Assembly: GCA_033064195.1 (NCBI GenBank)
Contig: JARBJD010000005.1
Span: 124,001 to 188,000 of the forward strand
Source of the DNA: Blattamonas nauphoetae
Taxonomy: Eukaryota; Preaxostyla; Oxymonadida
Direction: 5' to 3'
Length of the DNA stretch: 64,000 bases
The notes beneath the pieces were generated by a model that saw only the letters and a list, made by a program, of their open reading frames with translations, did not search any database and was not told the DNA's origin. Positions within the stretch are counted from its first letter, which is position 1; every line of letters begins with the position of its first letter. This document shows positions 50,306-61,855 of the stretch, one piece after another. Both the position numbers and the translations under genes were made by a program.

Positions 50306-51379
50306 ATGACCAAGATTGACAGAAAAACAGACACCTCATCATGTACAGCAGGTTCTGCTTTGCCTTTCTCTCAGTTCTCCTTTTCGACGGATTGCTTACC
50401 GTTCCTGAATTGGCAATCCAATCATCGTGAAGGTGTAACCGAAAAGGCGGTTGTCTTTCAATCTCTCATTGCCACGGTGAAGTCCCAACATACACTTAAT
50501 GCCTCTCTGGAAGAGAAGGCCGTGAAATTTCTCGAATCTGTGTATTCAATTGCTTTATCATCAGCAAGTCAATTTCTCAGCAGTCTTGCGTCTTTCGCGG
50601 ATGAATCGTTGACTAACTTCGTACAGTCCATTGTAGTACTTGTTTCTTCACCCAGTAGGATCATCACTGTTGCGACAATGGAGATGGTGAAAGCACTGAC
50701 CATGTGGTGTTCATCCCGAGATCAGTATGCTCTCGTCCAAGCTGATCTGATCCCTCAACTCATCATAACTCTCAGTGCACAGTCTCTGCCTGTTGCCGAT
50801 GCAGTCGATATCCACACTAGTCTCTTGAATATCATCGTGGATTCTCTGTGGCTCTCAACTCCACGTAGTCTCGCATTTCTCGGAAATCAAGATGAGAATG
50901 GACAACAACATGTTCACGAGACGATCATGAAGCAAGTTGTTGCACCATCGGAGAAGTATATATGCCATTTGTGCGTGAACCGCTTTTCGATCATCGATGG
51001 TAACCAATCCAGGTCTTTTCTGGAACTCATCGCTCGGATCCTCCGAATATCTCCATACTATCAACAGACAATGGATTTTATTCTGGGTCTGCCTGTCTTT
51101 CTCACGGTCCCGTGTTGTCTCACCTTCTTCGAATATGATGGCTCAATCTGGTGTTTTCTGCACACAATGAACCATGCCCGGTGGGAATGGAACAAAGGAA
51201 GGGGAGAAGTGCGACAGATGTGGAAGAAAGTGCTTCAAATGTTGAGAATGGAGGGCATCGAAGATGTTATTGAGGAAAAACTGGAAATCGACCGAAACGG
51301 AACGAAAGGACGCGAAATTGTTATCTTCTCAATCGATTGGAACAACTTGCAGGGCATGAACCTTTCGGAACGGGAATAG
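50306..51379 (+). CDS. Family C array gene, copy 4
   Basis: An intact 357-codon gene with the same protein as copy 1. At the nucleotide level it is the first copy with GTT in the GIEDV codon, as in copies 5-10. Upstream and downstream sequences match the array consensus. Function as for copy 1. Confidence 0.7.
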   Translation: MTKIDRKTDTSSCTAGSALPFSQFSFSTDCLPFLNWQSNHREGVTEKAVVFQSLIATVKSQHTLNASLEEKAVKFLESVYSIALSSASQFLSSLASFADESLTNFVQSIVVLVSSPSRIITVATMEMVKALTMWCSSRDQYALVQADLIPQLIITLSAQSLPVADAVDIHTSLLNIIVDSLWLSTPRSLAFLGNQDENGQQHVHETIMKQVVAPSEKYICHLCVNRFSIIDGNQSRSFLELIARILRISPYYQQTMDFILGLPVFLTVPCCLTFFEYDGSIWCFLHTMNHARWEWNKGRGEVRQMWKKVLQMLRMEGIEDVIEEKLEIDRNGTKGREIVIFSIDWNNLQGMNLSERE

Positions 51380-51734
51380 AAAGAGTACAGAGCCAGCCAA
51401 ATCTTCGAACCATCTCTGACTCGCTTTGGACAACCAAAACTCTTTGTTTGTGATATTTGTCAACGCTGACAGCACCTCATGGTTTTCCAGAAAGATTCGG
51501 ATTCAATCTCGCCAGTCTCGCTCGATGAACACTCCTCTCTCCTTCGCCACCACTCTCGCACTCCTCGTATCGGGAAGACAAACGTCGATTGATGGATGGA
51601 TGGTGACGATTGGTGGGAGCTTGTGTCCGCATTCTGGATCTCCCTCGCTCATTCACTTGTTCTTTTAAAGCCGATCGGAAGGATCGGAAGATGTCATTGC
51701 CGAATTCATGGCCGTTCTCGATTCTTGCTCTGTC

Positions 51735-52075
51735 GCCACCCACACCCTCCCACTCCCCTCTGCCACTCCCTCACCACCCACACCCTCCCTCTGCCTCTGC
51801 CTCTCCCTCACCACCCACACCCTCCCACTCTCCTCTGCCTCTCCCTCACCACGCACACCCTCCCACTCCCCTCTGCCTCTCCCTCACCACCCACACCCTC
51901 CCACACCCCTGCCTCTCCCTCACCACCCACACCCTCCCACTCTCCTCTGCCTCTCCCTCACCACGCACACCCTCCCACTCCCTCTGCCTCTCCCTCACCA
52001 CCCACACCCTCCCACTCCCCTCTGCCTCTCCGTCACCACCCACACCATCTCACTCCCCTGTGCCTCTCCCTCACC
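51735..52075. repeat. C/T-rich minisatellite of array unit 4
   Basis: About 340 bp, nine repeats, including the CTCTGCCTCTGC variant near the 5' end and a shortened CACACCCCTGCC unit. Confidence 0.9.
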
Positions 52076-52210
52076 GCCAACTCGTTCTAATTTGTTATTT
52101 ATTTTCGTTCTTACCACATTTCTTTGTATTCCTTGGCGAGAGTGGATTGCCTGAAATGCATCGTTTGCCAACCAACCCATAAAGAGCGTTTTGTCGCATA
52201 ATCAATCTGA

Positions 52211-53284
52211 ATGACCAAGATTGACAGAAAAACAGACACCTCATCATGTACAGCAGGTTCTGCTTTGCCTTTCTCTCAGTTCTCCTTTTCGACGGATTGC
52301 TTACCGTTCCTGAATTGGCAATCCAATCATCGTGAAGGTGTAACCGAAAAGGCGGTTGTCTTTCAATCTCTCATTGCCACGGTGAAGTCCCAACATACAC
52401 TTAATGCCTCTCTGGAAGAGAAGGCCGTGAAATTTCTCGAATCTGTGTATTCAATTGCTTTATCATCAGCAAGTCAATTTCTCAGCAGTCTTGCGTCTTT
52501 CGCGGATGAATCGTTGACTAACTTCGTACAGTCCATTGTAGTACTTGTTTCTTCACCCAGTAGGATCATCACTGTTGCGACAATGGAGATGGTGAAAGCA
52601 CTGACCATGTGGTGTTCATCCCGAGATCAGTATGCTCTCGTCCAAGCTGATCTGATCCCTCAACTCATCATAACTCTCAGTGCACAGTCTCTGCCTGTTG
52701 CCGATGCAGTCGATATCCACACTAGTCTCTTGAATATCATCGTGGATTCTCTGTGGCTCTCAACTCCACGTAGTCTCGCATTTCTCGGAAATCAAGATGA
52801 GAATGGACAACAACATGTTCACGAGACGATCATGAAGCAAGTTGTTGCACCATCGGAGAAGTATATATGCCATTTGTGCGTGAACCGCTTTTCGATCATC
52901 GATGGTAACCAATCCAGGTCTTTTCTGGAACTCATCGCTCGGATCCTCCGAATATCTCCATACTATCAACAGACAATGGATTTTATTCTGGGTCTGCCTG
53001 TCTTTCTCACGGTCCCGTGTTGTCTCACCTTCTTCGAATATGATGGCTCAATCTGGTGTTTTCTGCACACAATGAACCATGCCCGGTGGGAATGGAACAA
53101 AGGAAGGGGAGAAGTGCGACAGATGTGGAAGAAAGTGCTTCAAATGTTGAGAATGGAGGGCATCGAAGATGTTATTGAGGAAAAACTGGAAATCGACCGA
53201 AACGGAACGAAAGGACGCGAAATTGTTATCTTCTCAATCGATTGGAACAACTTGCAGGGCATGAACCTTTCGGAACGGGAATAG
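52211..53284 (+). CDS. Family C array gene, copy 5
   Basis: An intact 357-codon gene, predicted protein identical to copies 1 and 4. No frame damage and no copy-specific substitution was noticed. Confidence 0.7.
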   Translation: MTKIDRKTDTSSCTAGSALPFSQFSFSTDCLPFLNWQSNHREGVTEKAVVFQSLIATVKSQHTLNASLEEKAVKFLESVYSIALSSASQFLSSLASFADESLTNFVQSIVVLVSSPSRIITVATMEMVKALTMWCSSRDQYALVQADLIPQLIITLSAQSLPVADAVDIHTSLLNIIVDSLWLSTPRSLAFLGNQDENGQQHVHETIMKQVVAPSEKYICHLCVNRFSIIDGNQSRSFLELIARILRISPYYQQTMDFILGLPVFLTVPCCLTFFEYDGSIWCFLHTMNHARWEWNKGRGEVRQMWKKVLQMLRMEGIEDVIEEKLEIDRNGTKGREIVIFSIDWNNLQGMNLSERE

Positions 53285-53639
53285 AAAGAGTACAGAGCCA
53301 GCCAAATCTTCGAACCATCTCTGACTCGCTTTGGACAACCAAAACTCTTTGTTTGTGATATTTGTCAACGCTGACAGCACCTCATGGTTTTCCAGAAAGA
53401 TTCGGATTCAATCTCGCCAGTCTCGCTCGATGAACACTCCTCTCTCCTTCGCCACCACTCTCGCACTCCTCGTATCGGGAAGACAAACGTCGATTGATGG
53501 ATGGATGGTGACGATTGGTGGGAGCTTGTGTCCGCATTCTGGATCTCCCTCGCTCATTCACTTGTTCTTTTAAAGCCGATCGGAAGGATCGGAAGATGTC
53601 ATTGCCGAATTCATGGCCGTTCTCGATTCTTGCTCTGTC

Positions 53640-53981
53640 GCCACCCACACCCTCCCACTCCCCTCTGCCACTCCCTCACCACCCACACCCTCCCTCTGCC
53701 TCTGCCTCTCCCTCACCACCCACACCCTCCCACTCTCCTCTGCCTCTCCCTCACCACGCACACCCTCCCACTCCCCTCTGCCTCTCCCTCACCACCCACA
53801 CCCTCCCACACCCTCTGCCTCTCCCTCACCACCCACACCCTCCCACTCTCCTCTGCCTCTCCCTCACCACGCACACCCTCCCACTCCCTCTGCCTCTCCC
53901 TCACCACCCACACCCTCCCACTCCCCTCTGCCTCTCCGTCACCACCCACACCATCTCACTCCCCTGTGCCTCTCCCTCACC
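53640..53981. repeat. C/T-rich minisatellite of array unit 5
   Basis: About 342 bp of the array unit, same repeat order as in unit 4 apart from C-run lengths. Confidence 0.9.
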
Positions 53982-54116
53982 GCCAACTCGTTCTAATTTG
54001 TTATTTATTTTCGTTCTTACCACATTTCTTTGTATTCCTTGGCGAGAGTGGATTGCCTGAAATGCATCGTTTGCCAACCAACCCATAAAGAGCGTTTTGT
54101 CGCATAATCAATCTGA

Positions 54117-55190
54117 ATGACCAAGATTGACAGAAAAACAGACACCTCATCATGTACAGCAGGTTCTGCTTTGCCTTTCTCTCAGTTCTCCTTTTCGACG
54201 GATTGCTTACCGTTCCTGAATTGGCAATCCAATCATCGTGAAGGTGTAACCGAAAAGGCGGTTGTCTTTCAATCTCTCATTGCCACGGTGAAGTCCCAAC
54301 ATACACTTAATGCCTCTCTGGAAGAGAAGGCCGTGAAATTTCTCGAATCTGTGTATTCAATTGCTTTATCATCAGCAAGTCAATTTCTCAGCAGTCTTGC
54401 GTCTTTCGCGGATGAATCGTTGACTAACTTCGTACAGTCCATTGTAGTACTTGTTTCTTCACCCAGTAGGATCATCACTGTTGCGACAATGGAGATGGTG
54501 AAAGCACTGACCATGTGGTGTTCATCCCGAGATCAGTATGCTCTCGTCCAAGCTGATCTGATCCCTCAACTCATCATAACTCTCAGTGCACAGTCTCTGC
54601 CTGTTGCCGATGCAGTCGATATCCACACTAGTCTCTTGAATATCATCGTGGATTCTCTGTGGCTCTCAACTCCACGTAGTCTCGCATTTCTCGGAAATCA
54701 AGATGAGAATGGACAACAACATGTTCACGAGACGATCATGAAGCAAGTTGTTGCACCATCGGAGAAGTATATATGCCATTTGTGCGTGAACCGCTTTTCG
54801 ATCATCGATGGTAACCAATCCAGGTCTTTTCTGGAACTCATCGCTCGGATCCTCCGAATATCTCCATACTATCAACAGACAATGGATTTTATTCTGGGTC
54901 TGCCTGTCTTTCTCACGGTCCCGTGTTGTCTCACCTTCTTCGAATATGATGGCTCAATCTGGTGTTTTCTGCACACAATGAACCATGCCCGGTGGGAATG
55001 GAACAAAGGAAGGGGAGAAGTGCGACAGATGTGGAAGAAAGTGCTTCAAATGTTGAGAATGGAGGGCATCGAAGATGTTATTGAGGAAAAACTGGAAATC
55101 GACCGAAACGGAACGAAAGGACGCGAAATTGTTATCTTCTCAATCGATTGGAACAACTTGCAGGGCATGAACCTTTCGGAACGGGAATAG
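54117..55190 (+). CDS. Family C array gene, copy 6
   Basis: An intact 357-codon gene, predicted protein identical to copy 5. The unit length of 1908 bp is the commonest class in the array. Confidence 0.7.
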   Translation: MTKIDRKTDTSSCTAGSALPFSQFSFSTDCLPFLNWQSNHREGVTEKAVVFQSLIATVKSQHTLNASLEEKAVKFLESVYSIALSSASQFLSSLASFADESLTNFVQSIVVLVSSPSRIITVATMEMVKALTMWCSSRDQYALVQADLIPQLIITLSAQSLPVADAVDIHTSLLNIIVDSLWLSTPRSLAFLGNQDENGQQHVHETIMKQVVAPSEKYICHLCVNRFSIIDGNQSRSFLELIARILRISPYYQQTMDFILGLPVFLTVPCCLTFFEYDGSIWCFLHTMNHARWEWNKGRGEVRQMWKKVLQMLRMEGIEDVIEEKLEIDRNGTKGREIVIFSIDWNNLQGMNLSERE

Positions 55191-55544
55191 AAAGAGTACA
55201 GAGCCAGCCAAATCTTCGAACCATCTCTGACTCGCTTTGGACAACCAAAACTCTTTGTTTGTGATATTTGTCAACGCTGACAGCACCTCATGGTTTTCCA
55301 GAAAGATTCGGATTCAATCTCGCCAGTCTCGCTCGATGAACACTCCTCTCTCCTTCGCCACCACTCTCGCACTCCTCGTATCGGGAAGACAAACGTCGAT
55401 TGATGGATGGATGGTGACGATTGGTGGGAGCTTGTGTCCGCATTCTGGATCTCCCTCGCTCATTCACTTGTTCTTTTAAAGCCGATCGGAAGGATCGGAA
55501 GATGTCATTGCCGAATTCATGGCCGTTCTCGATTCTTGCTCTGT

Positions 55545-55888
55545 CGCCACCCACACCCTCCCACTCCCCTCTGCCACTCCCTCACCACCCACACCCTCCC
55601 TCTGCCTCTGCCTCTCCCTCACCACCCACACCCTCCCACTCTCCTCTGCCTCTCCCTCACCACGCACACCCTCCCACTCCCCTCTGCCTCTCCCTCACCA
55701 CCCACACCCTCCCACACCCCTCTGCCTCTCCCTCACCACCCACACCCTCCCACTCTCCTCTGCCTCTCCCTCACCACGCACACCCTCCCACTCCCCTCTG
55801 CCTCTCCCTCACCACCCACACCCTCCCACTCCCCTCTGCCTCTCCGTCACCACCCACACCATCTCACTCCCCTGTGCCTCTCCCTCAC
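55545..55888. repeat. C/T-rich minisatellite of array unit 6
   Basis: About 344 bp of the array unit, nine repeats. Confidence 0.9.
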
Positions 55889-56024
55889 CGCCAACTCGTT
55901 CTAATTTGTTATTTATTTTCGTTCTTACCACATTTCTTTGTATTCCTTGGCGAGAGTGGATTGCCTGAAATGCATCGTTTGCCAACCAACCCATAAAGAG
56001 CGTTTTGTCGCATAATCAATCTGA

Positions 56025-57097
56025 ATGACCAAGATTGACAGAAAAACAGACACCTCATCATGTACAGCAGGTTCTGCTTTGCCTTTCTCTCAGTTCTCCT
56101 TTTCGACGGATTGCTTACCGTTCCTGAATTGGCAATCCAATCATCGTGAAGGTGTAACCGAAAAGGCGGTTGTCTTTCAATCTCTCATTGCCACGGTGAA
56201 GTCCCAACATACACTTAATGCCTCTCTGGAAGAGAAGGCCGTGAAATTTCTCGAATCTGTGTATTCAATTGCTTTATCATCAGCAAGTCAATTTCTCAGC
56301 AGTCTTGCGTCTTTCGCGGATGAATCGTTGACTAACTTCGTACAGTCCATTGTAGTACTTGTTTCTTCACCCAGTAGGATCATCACTGTTGCGACAATGG
56401 AGATGGTGAAAGCACTGACCATGTGGTGTTCATCCCGAGATCAGTATGCTCTCGTCCAAGCTGATCTGATCCCTCAACTCATCATAACTCTCAGTGCACA
56501 GTCTCTGCCTGTTGCCGATGCAGTCGATATCCACACTAGTCTCTTGAATATCATCGTGGATTCTCTGTGGCTCTCAACTCCACGTAGTCTCGCATTTCTC
56601 GGAAATCAAGATGAGAATGGACAACAACATGTTCACGAGACGATCATGAAGCAAGTTGTTGCACCATCGGAGAAGTATATATGCCATTTGTGCGTGAACC
56701 GCTTTTCGATCATCGATGGTAACCAATCCAGGTCTTTTCTGGAACTCATCGCTCGGATCCTCCGAATATCTCCATACTATCAACAGACAATGGATTTTAT
56801 TCTGGGTCTGCCTGTCTTTCTCACGGTCCCGTGTTGTCTCACCTTCTTCGAATATGATGGCTCAATCTGGTGTTTTCTGCACACAATGAACCATGCCCGG
56901 TGGGAATGGAACAAAGGAAGGGAGAAGTGCGACAGATGTGGAAGAAAGTGCTTCAAATGTTGAGAATGGAGGGCATCGAAGATGTTATTGAGGAAAAACT
57001 GGAAATCGACCGAAACGGAACGAAAGGACGCGAAATTGTTATCTTCTCAATCGATTGGAACAACTTGCAGGGCATGAACCTTTCGGAACGGGAATAG
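56025..57097 (+). pseudogene. Family C array gene, copy 7 (one-base deletion)
   Basis: Identical to copies 5 and 6 except that the G-run in AAGGAAGGGGAG is one base shorter (about 56918-56924), which moves the frame after WNKGR and stops translation at codon 312. The rest is intact in the shifted frame. As with copies 2 and 3 the lesion is in a homopolymer. Confidence 0.6.
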
Positions 57098-57452
57098 AAA
57101 GAGTACAGAGCCAGCCAAATCTTCGAACCATCTCTGACTCGCTTTGGACAACCAAAACTCTTTGTTTGTGATATTTGTCAACGCTGACAGCACCTCATGG
57201 TTTTCCAGAAAGATTCGGATTCAATCTCGCCAGTCTCGCTCGATGAACACTCCTCTCTCCTTCGCCACCACTCTCGCACTCCTCGTATCGGGAAGACAAA
57301 CGTCGATTGATGGATGGATGGTGACGATTGGTGGGAGCTTGTGTCCGCATTCTGGATCTCCCTCGCTCATTCACTTGTTCTTTTAAAGCCGATCGGAAGG
57401 ATCGGAAGATGTCATTGCCGAATTCATGGCCGTTCTCGATTCTTGCTCTGTC

Positions 57453-57795
57453 GCCACCCACACCCTCCCACTCCCCTCTGCCACTCCCTCACCACCCACA
57501 CCCTCCCTCTGCCTCTGCCTCTCCCTCACCACCCACACCCTCCCACTCTCCTCTGCCTCTCCCTCACCACGCACACCCTCCCACTCCCCTCTGCCTCTCC
57601 CTCACCACCCACACCCTCCCACACCCCTCTGCCTCTCCCTCACCACCCACACCCTCCCACTCTCCTCTGCCTCTCCCTCACCACGCACACCCTCCCACTC
57701 CCCTCTGCCTCTCCCTCACCACCCACACCCTCCCACTCCCCTCTGCCTCTCCGTCACCACCCACACCATCTCACTCCCTGTGCCTCTCCCTCACC
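57453..57795. repeat. C/T-rich minisatellite of array unit 7
   Basis: About 343 bp of the array unit; the last unit lacks one C (CTCCCTGTGCC). Confidence 0.9.
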
Positions 57796-57930
57796 GCCAA
57801 CTCGTTCTAATTTGTTATTTATTTTCGTTCTTACCACATTTCTTTGTATTCCTTGGCGAGAGTGGATTGCCTGAAATGCATCGTTTGCCAACCAACCCAT
57901 AAAGAGCGTTTTGTCGCATAATCAATCTGA

Positions 57931-59004
57931 ATGACCAAGATTGACAGAAAAACAGACACCTCATCATGTACAGCAGGTTCTGCTTTGCCTTTCTCTCAGT
58001 TCTCCTTTTCGACGGATTGCTTACCGTTCCTGAATTGGCAATCCAATCATCGTGAAGGTGTAACCGAAAAGGCGGTTGTCTTTCAATCTCTCATTGCCAC
58101 GGTGAAGTCCCAACATACACTTAATGCCTCTCTGGAAGAGAAGGCCGTGAAATTTCTCGAATCTGTGTATTCAATTGCTTTATCATCAGCAAGTCAATTT
58201 CTCAGCAGTCTTGCGTCTTTCGCGGATGAATCGTTGACTAACTTCGTACAGTCCATTGTAGTACTTGTTTCTTCACCCAGTAGGATCATCACTGTTGCGA
58301 CAATGGAGATGGTGAAAGCACTGACCATGTGGTGTTCATCCCGAGATCAGTATGCTCTCGTCCAAGCTGATCTGATCCCTCAACTCATCATAACTCTCAG
58401 TGCACAGTCTCTGCCTGTTGCCGATGCAGTCGATATCCACACTAGTCTCTTGAATATCATCGTGGATTCTCTGTGGCTCTCAACTCCACGTAGTCTCGCA
58501 TTTCTCGGAAATCAAGATGAGAATGGACAACAACATGTTCACGAGACGATCATGAAGCAAGTTGTTGCACCATCGGAGAAGTATATATGCCATTTGTGCG
58601 TGAACCGCTTTTCGATCATCGATGGTAACCAATCCAGGTCTTTTCTGGAACTCATCGCTCGGATCCTCCGAATATCTCCATACTATCAACAGACAATGGA
58701 TTTTATTCTGGGTCTGCCTGTCTTTCTCACGGTCCCGTGTTGTCTCACCTTCTTCGAATATGATGGCTCAATCTGGTGTTTTCTGCACACAATGAACCAT
58801 GCCCGGTGGGAATGGAACAAAGGAAGGGGAGAAGTGCGACAGATGTGGAAGAAAGTGCTTCAAATGTTGAGAATGGAGGGCATCGAAGATGTTATTGAGG
58901 AAAAACTGGAAATCGACCGAAACGGAACGAAAGGACGCGAAATTGTTATCTTCTCAATCGATTGGAACAACTTGCAGGGCATGAACCTTTCGGAACGGGA
59001 ATAG
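57931..59004 (+). CDS. Family C array gene, copy 8
   Basis: An intact 357-codon gene, predicted protein identical to copies 4-6. The 3' flank carries a 2-bp loss in a CT run (CACTCCTCTCCTTC near 59155-59165) not seen in other units. Confidence 0.7.
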   Translation: MTKIDRKTDTSSCTAGSALPFSQFSFSTDCLPFLNWQSNHREGVTEKAVVFQSLIATVKSQHTLNASLEEKAVKFLESVYSIALSSASQFLSSLASFADESLTNFVQSIVVLVSSPSRIITVATMEMVKALTMWCSSRDQYALVQADLIPQLIITLSAQSLPVADAVDIHTSLLNIIVDSLWLSTPRSLAFLGNQDENGQQHVHETIMKQVVAPSEKYICHLCVNRFSIIDGNQSRSFLELIARILRISPYYQQTMDFILGLPVFLTVPCCLTFFEYDGSIWCFLHTMNHARWEWNKGRGEVRQMWKKVLQMLRMEGIEDVIEEKLEIDRNGTKGREIVIFSIDWNNLQGMNLSERE

Positions 59005-59357
59005 AAAGAGTACAGAGCCAGCCAAATCTTCGAACCATCTCTGACTCGCTTTGGACAACCAAAACTCTTTGTTTGTGATATTTGTCAACGCTGACAGCAC
59101 CTCATGGTTTTCCAGAAAGATTCGGATTCAATCTCGCCAGTCTCGCTCGATGAACACTCCTCTCCTTCGCCACCACTCTCGCACTCCTCGTATCGGGAAG
59201 ACAAACGTCGATTGATGGATGGATGGTGACGATTGGTGGGAGCTTGTGTCCGCATTCTGGATCTCCCTCGCTCATTCACTTGTTCTTTTAAAGCCGATCG
59301 GAAGGATCGGAAGATGTCATTGCCGAATTCATGGCCGTTCTCGATTCTTGCTCTGTC

Positions 59358-59700
59358 GCCACCCACACCCTCCCACTCCCCTCTGCCACTCCCTCACCAC
59401 CCACACCCTCCCTCTGCCTCTGCCTCTCCCTCACCACCCACACCCTCCCACTCTCCTCTGCCTCTCCCTCACCACGCACACCCTCCCACTCCCCTCTGCC
59501 TCTCCCTCACCACCCACACCCTCCCACACCCCTCTGCCTCTCCCTCACCACCCACACCCTCCCACTCTCCTCTGCCTCTCCCTCACCACCCACACCCTCC
59601 CACTCCCCTCTGCCTCTCCGTCACCACCCACACCCTCCCACTCCCCTCTGCCTCTCCGTCACCACCCACACCATCTCACTCCCCTGTGCCTCTCCCTCAC
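59358..59700. repeat. C/T-rich minisatellite of array unit 8
   Basis: About 343 bp; a CACG unit found in neighbours is replaced here by a CACC unit followed by an extra CTCCGTCACC unit. Confidence 0.9.
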
Positions 59701-59836
59701 CGCCAACTCGTTCTAATTTGTTATTTATTTTCGTTCTTACCACATTTCTTTGTATTCCTTGGCGAGAGTGGATTGCCTGAAATGCATCGTTTGCCAACCA
59801 ACCCATAAAGAGCGTTTTGTCGCATAATCAATCTGA

Positions 59837-60910
59837 ATGACCAAGATTGACAGAAAAACAGACACCTCATCATGTACAGCAGGTTCTGCTTTGCCTTTCT
59901 CTCAGTTCTCCTTTTCGACGGATTGCTTACCGTTCCTGAATTGGCAATCCAATCATCGTGAAGGTGTAACCGAAAAGGCGGTTGTCTTTCAATCTCTCAT
60001 TGCCACGGTGAAGTCCCAACATACACTTAATGCCTCTCTGGAAGAGAAGGCCGTGAAATTTCTCGAATCTGTGTATTCAATTGCTTTATCATCAGCAAGT
60101 CAATTTCTCAGCAGTCTTGCGTCTTTCGCGGATGAATCGTTGACTAACTTCGTACAGTCCATTGTAGTACTTGTTTCTTCACCCAGTAGGATCATCACTG
60201 TTGCGACAATGGAGATGGTGAAAGCACTGACCATGTGGTGTTCATCCCGAGATCAGTATGCTCTCGTCCAAGCTGATCTGATCCCTCAACTCATCATAAC
60301 TCTCAGTGCACAGTCTCTGCCTGTTGCCGATGCAGTCGATATCCACACTAGTCTCTTGAATATCATCGTGGATTCTCTGTGGCTCTCAACTCCACGTAGT
60401 CTCGCATTTCTCGGAAATCAAGATGAGAATGGACAACAACATGTTCACGAGACGATCATGAAGCAAGTTGTTGCACCATCGGAGAAGTATATATGCCATT
60501 TGTGCGTGAACCGCTTTTCGATCATCGATGGTAACCAATCCAGGTCTTTTCTGGAACTCATCGCTCGGATCCTCCGAATATCTCCATACTATCAACAGAC
60601 AATGGATTTTATTCTGGGTCTGCCTGTCTTTCTCACGATCCCGTGTTGTCTCACCTTCTTCGAATATGATGGCTCAATCTGGTGTTTTCTGCACACAATG
60701 AACCATGCCCGGTGGGAATGGAACAAAGGAAGGGGAGAAGTGCGACAGATGTGGAAGAAAGTGCTTCAAATGTTGAGAATGGAGGGCATCGAAGATGTTA
60801 TTGAGGAAAAACTGGAAATCGACCGAAACGGAACGAAAGGACGCGAAATTGTTATCTTCTCAATCGATTGGAACAACTTGCAGGGCATGAACCTTTCGGA
60901 ACGGGAATAG
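59837..60910 (+). CDS. Family C array gene, copy 9
   Basis: An intact 357-codon gene. It has Ile in FLTIPCC like copies 2 and 3, but Arg in EVRQMW, Gln in KVLQML and GTT in GIEDV like copies 4-8. It is therefore a mosaic of the two subgroups. A single-base loss in the 3' flank CT run (near 61062) does not touch the gene. Confidence 0.7.
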   Translation: MTKIDRKTDTSSCTAGSALPFSQFSFSTDCLPFLNWQSNHREGVTEKAVVFQSLIATVKSQHTLNASLEEKAVKFLESVYSIALSSASQFLSSLASFADESLTNFVQSIVVLVSSPSRIITVATMEMVKALTMWCSSRDQYALVQADLIPQLIITLSAQSLPVADAVDIHTSLLNIIVDSLWLSTPRSLAFLGNQDENGQQHVHETIMKQVVAPSEKYICHLCVNRFSIIDGNQSRSFLELIARILRISPYYQQTMDFILGLPVFLTIPCCLTFFEYDGSIWCFLHTMNHARWEWNKGRGEVRQMWKKVLQMLRMEGIEDVIEEKLEIDRNGTKGREIVIFSIDWNNLQGMNLSERE

Positions 60911-61264
60911 AAAGAGTACAGAGCCAGCCAAATCTTCGAACCATCTCTGACTCGCTTTGGACAACCAAAACTCTTTGTTTGTGATATTTGTCAACGCTGA
61001 CAGCACCTCATGGTTTTCCAGAAAGATTCGGATTCAATCTCGCCAGTCTCGCTCGATGAACACTCTCTCTCCTTCGCCACCACTCTCGCACTCCTCGTAT
61101 CGGGAAGACAAACGTCGATTGATGGATGGATGGTGACGATTGGTGGGAGCTTGTGTCCGCATTCTGGATCTCCCTCGCTCATTCACTTGTTCTTTTAAAG
61201 CCGATCGGAAGGATCGGAAGATGTCATTGCCGAATTCATGGCCGTTCTCGATTCTTGCTCTGTC

Positions 61265-61720
61265 GCCACCCACACCCTCCCACTCCCCTCTGCCACTCCC
61301 TCACCACCCACACCCTCCCTCTGCCTCTGCCTCTCCCTCACCACCCACACCCTCCCACTCTCCTCTGCCTCTCCCTCACCACGCACACCCTCCCACTCCC
61401 CTCTGCCACTCCCTCACCACCCACACCCTCCCTCTGCCTCTGCCTCTCCCTCACCACCCACACCCTCCCACTCTCCTCTGCCTCTCCCTCACCACGCACA
61501 CCCTCCCACTCCCCTCTGCCTCTCCCTCACCACCCACACCCTCCCACACCCCTCTGCCTCTCCCTCACCACCCACACCCTCCCACTCTCCTCTGCCTCTC
61601 CCTCACCACGCACACCCTCCACTCCCCTCTGCCTCTCCCTCACCACCCACACCCTCCCACTCCCCTCTGCCTCTCCGTCACCACCCACACCATCTCACTC
61701 CCCTGTGCCTCTCCCTCACC
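61265..61720. repeat. C/T-rich minisatellite of array unit 9 (long)
   Basis: About 456 bp, the longest block. A run of three repeats including the CTCTGCCTCTGC variant is present twice, which accounts for the 2019-bp unit. Confidence 0.9.
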
Positions 61721-61855
61721 GCCAACTCGTTCTAATTTGTTATTTATTTTCGTTCTTACCACATTTCTTTGTATTCCTTGGCGAGAGTGGATTGCCTGAA
61801 ATGCATCGTTTGCCAACCAACCCATAAAGAGCGTTTTGTCGCATAATCAATCTGA

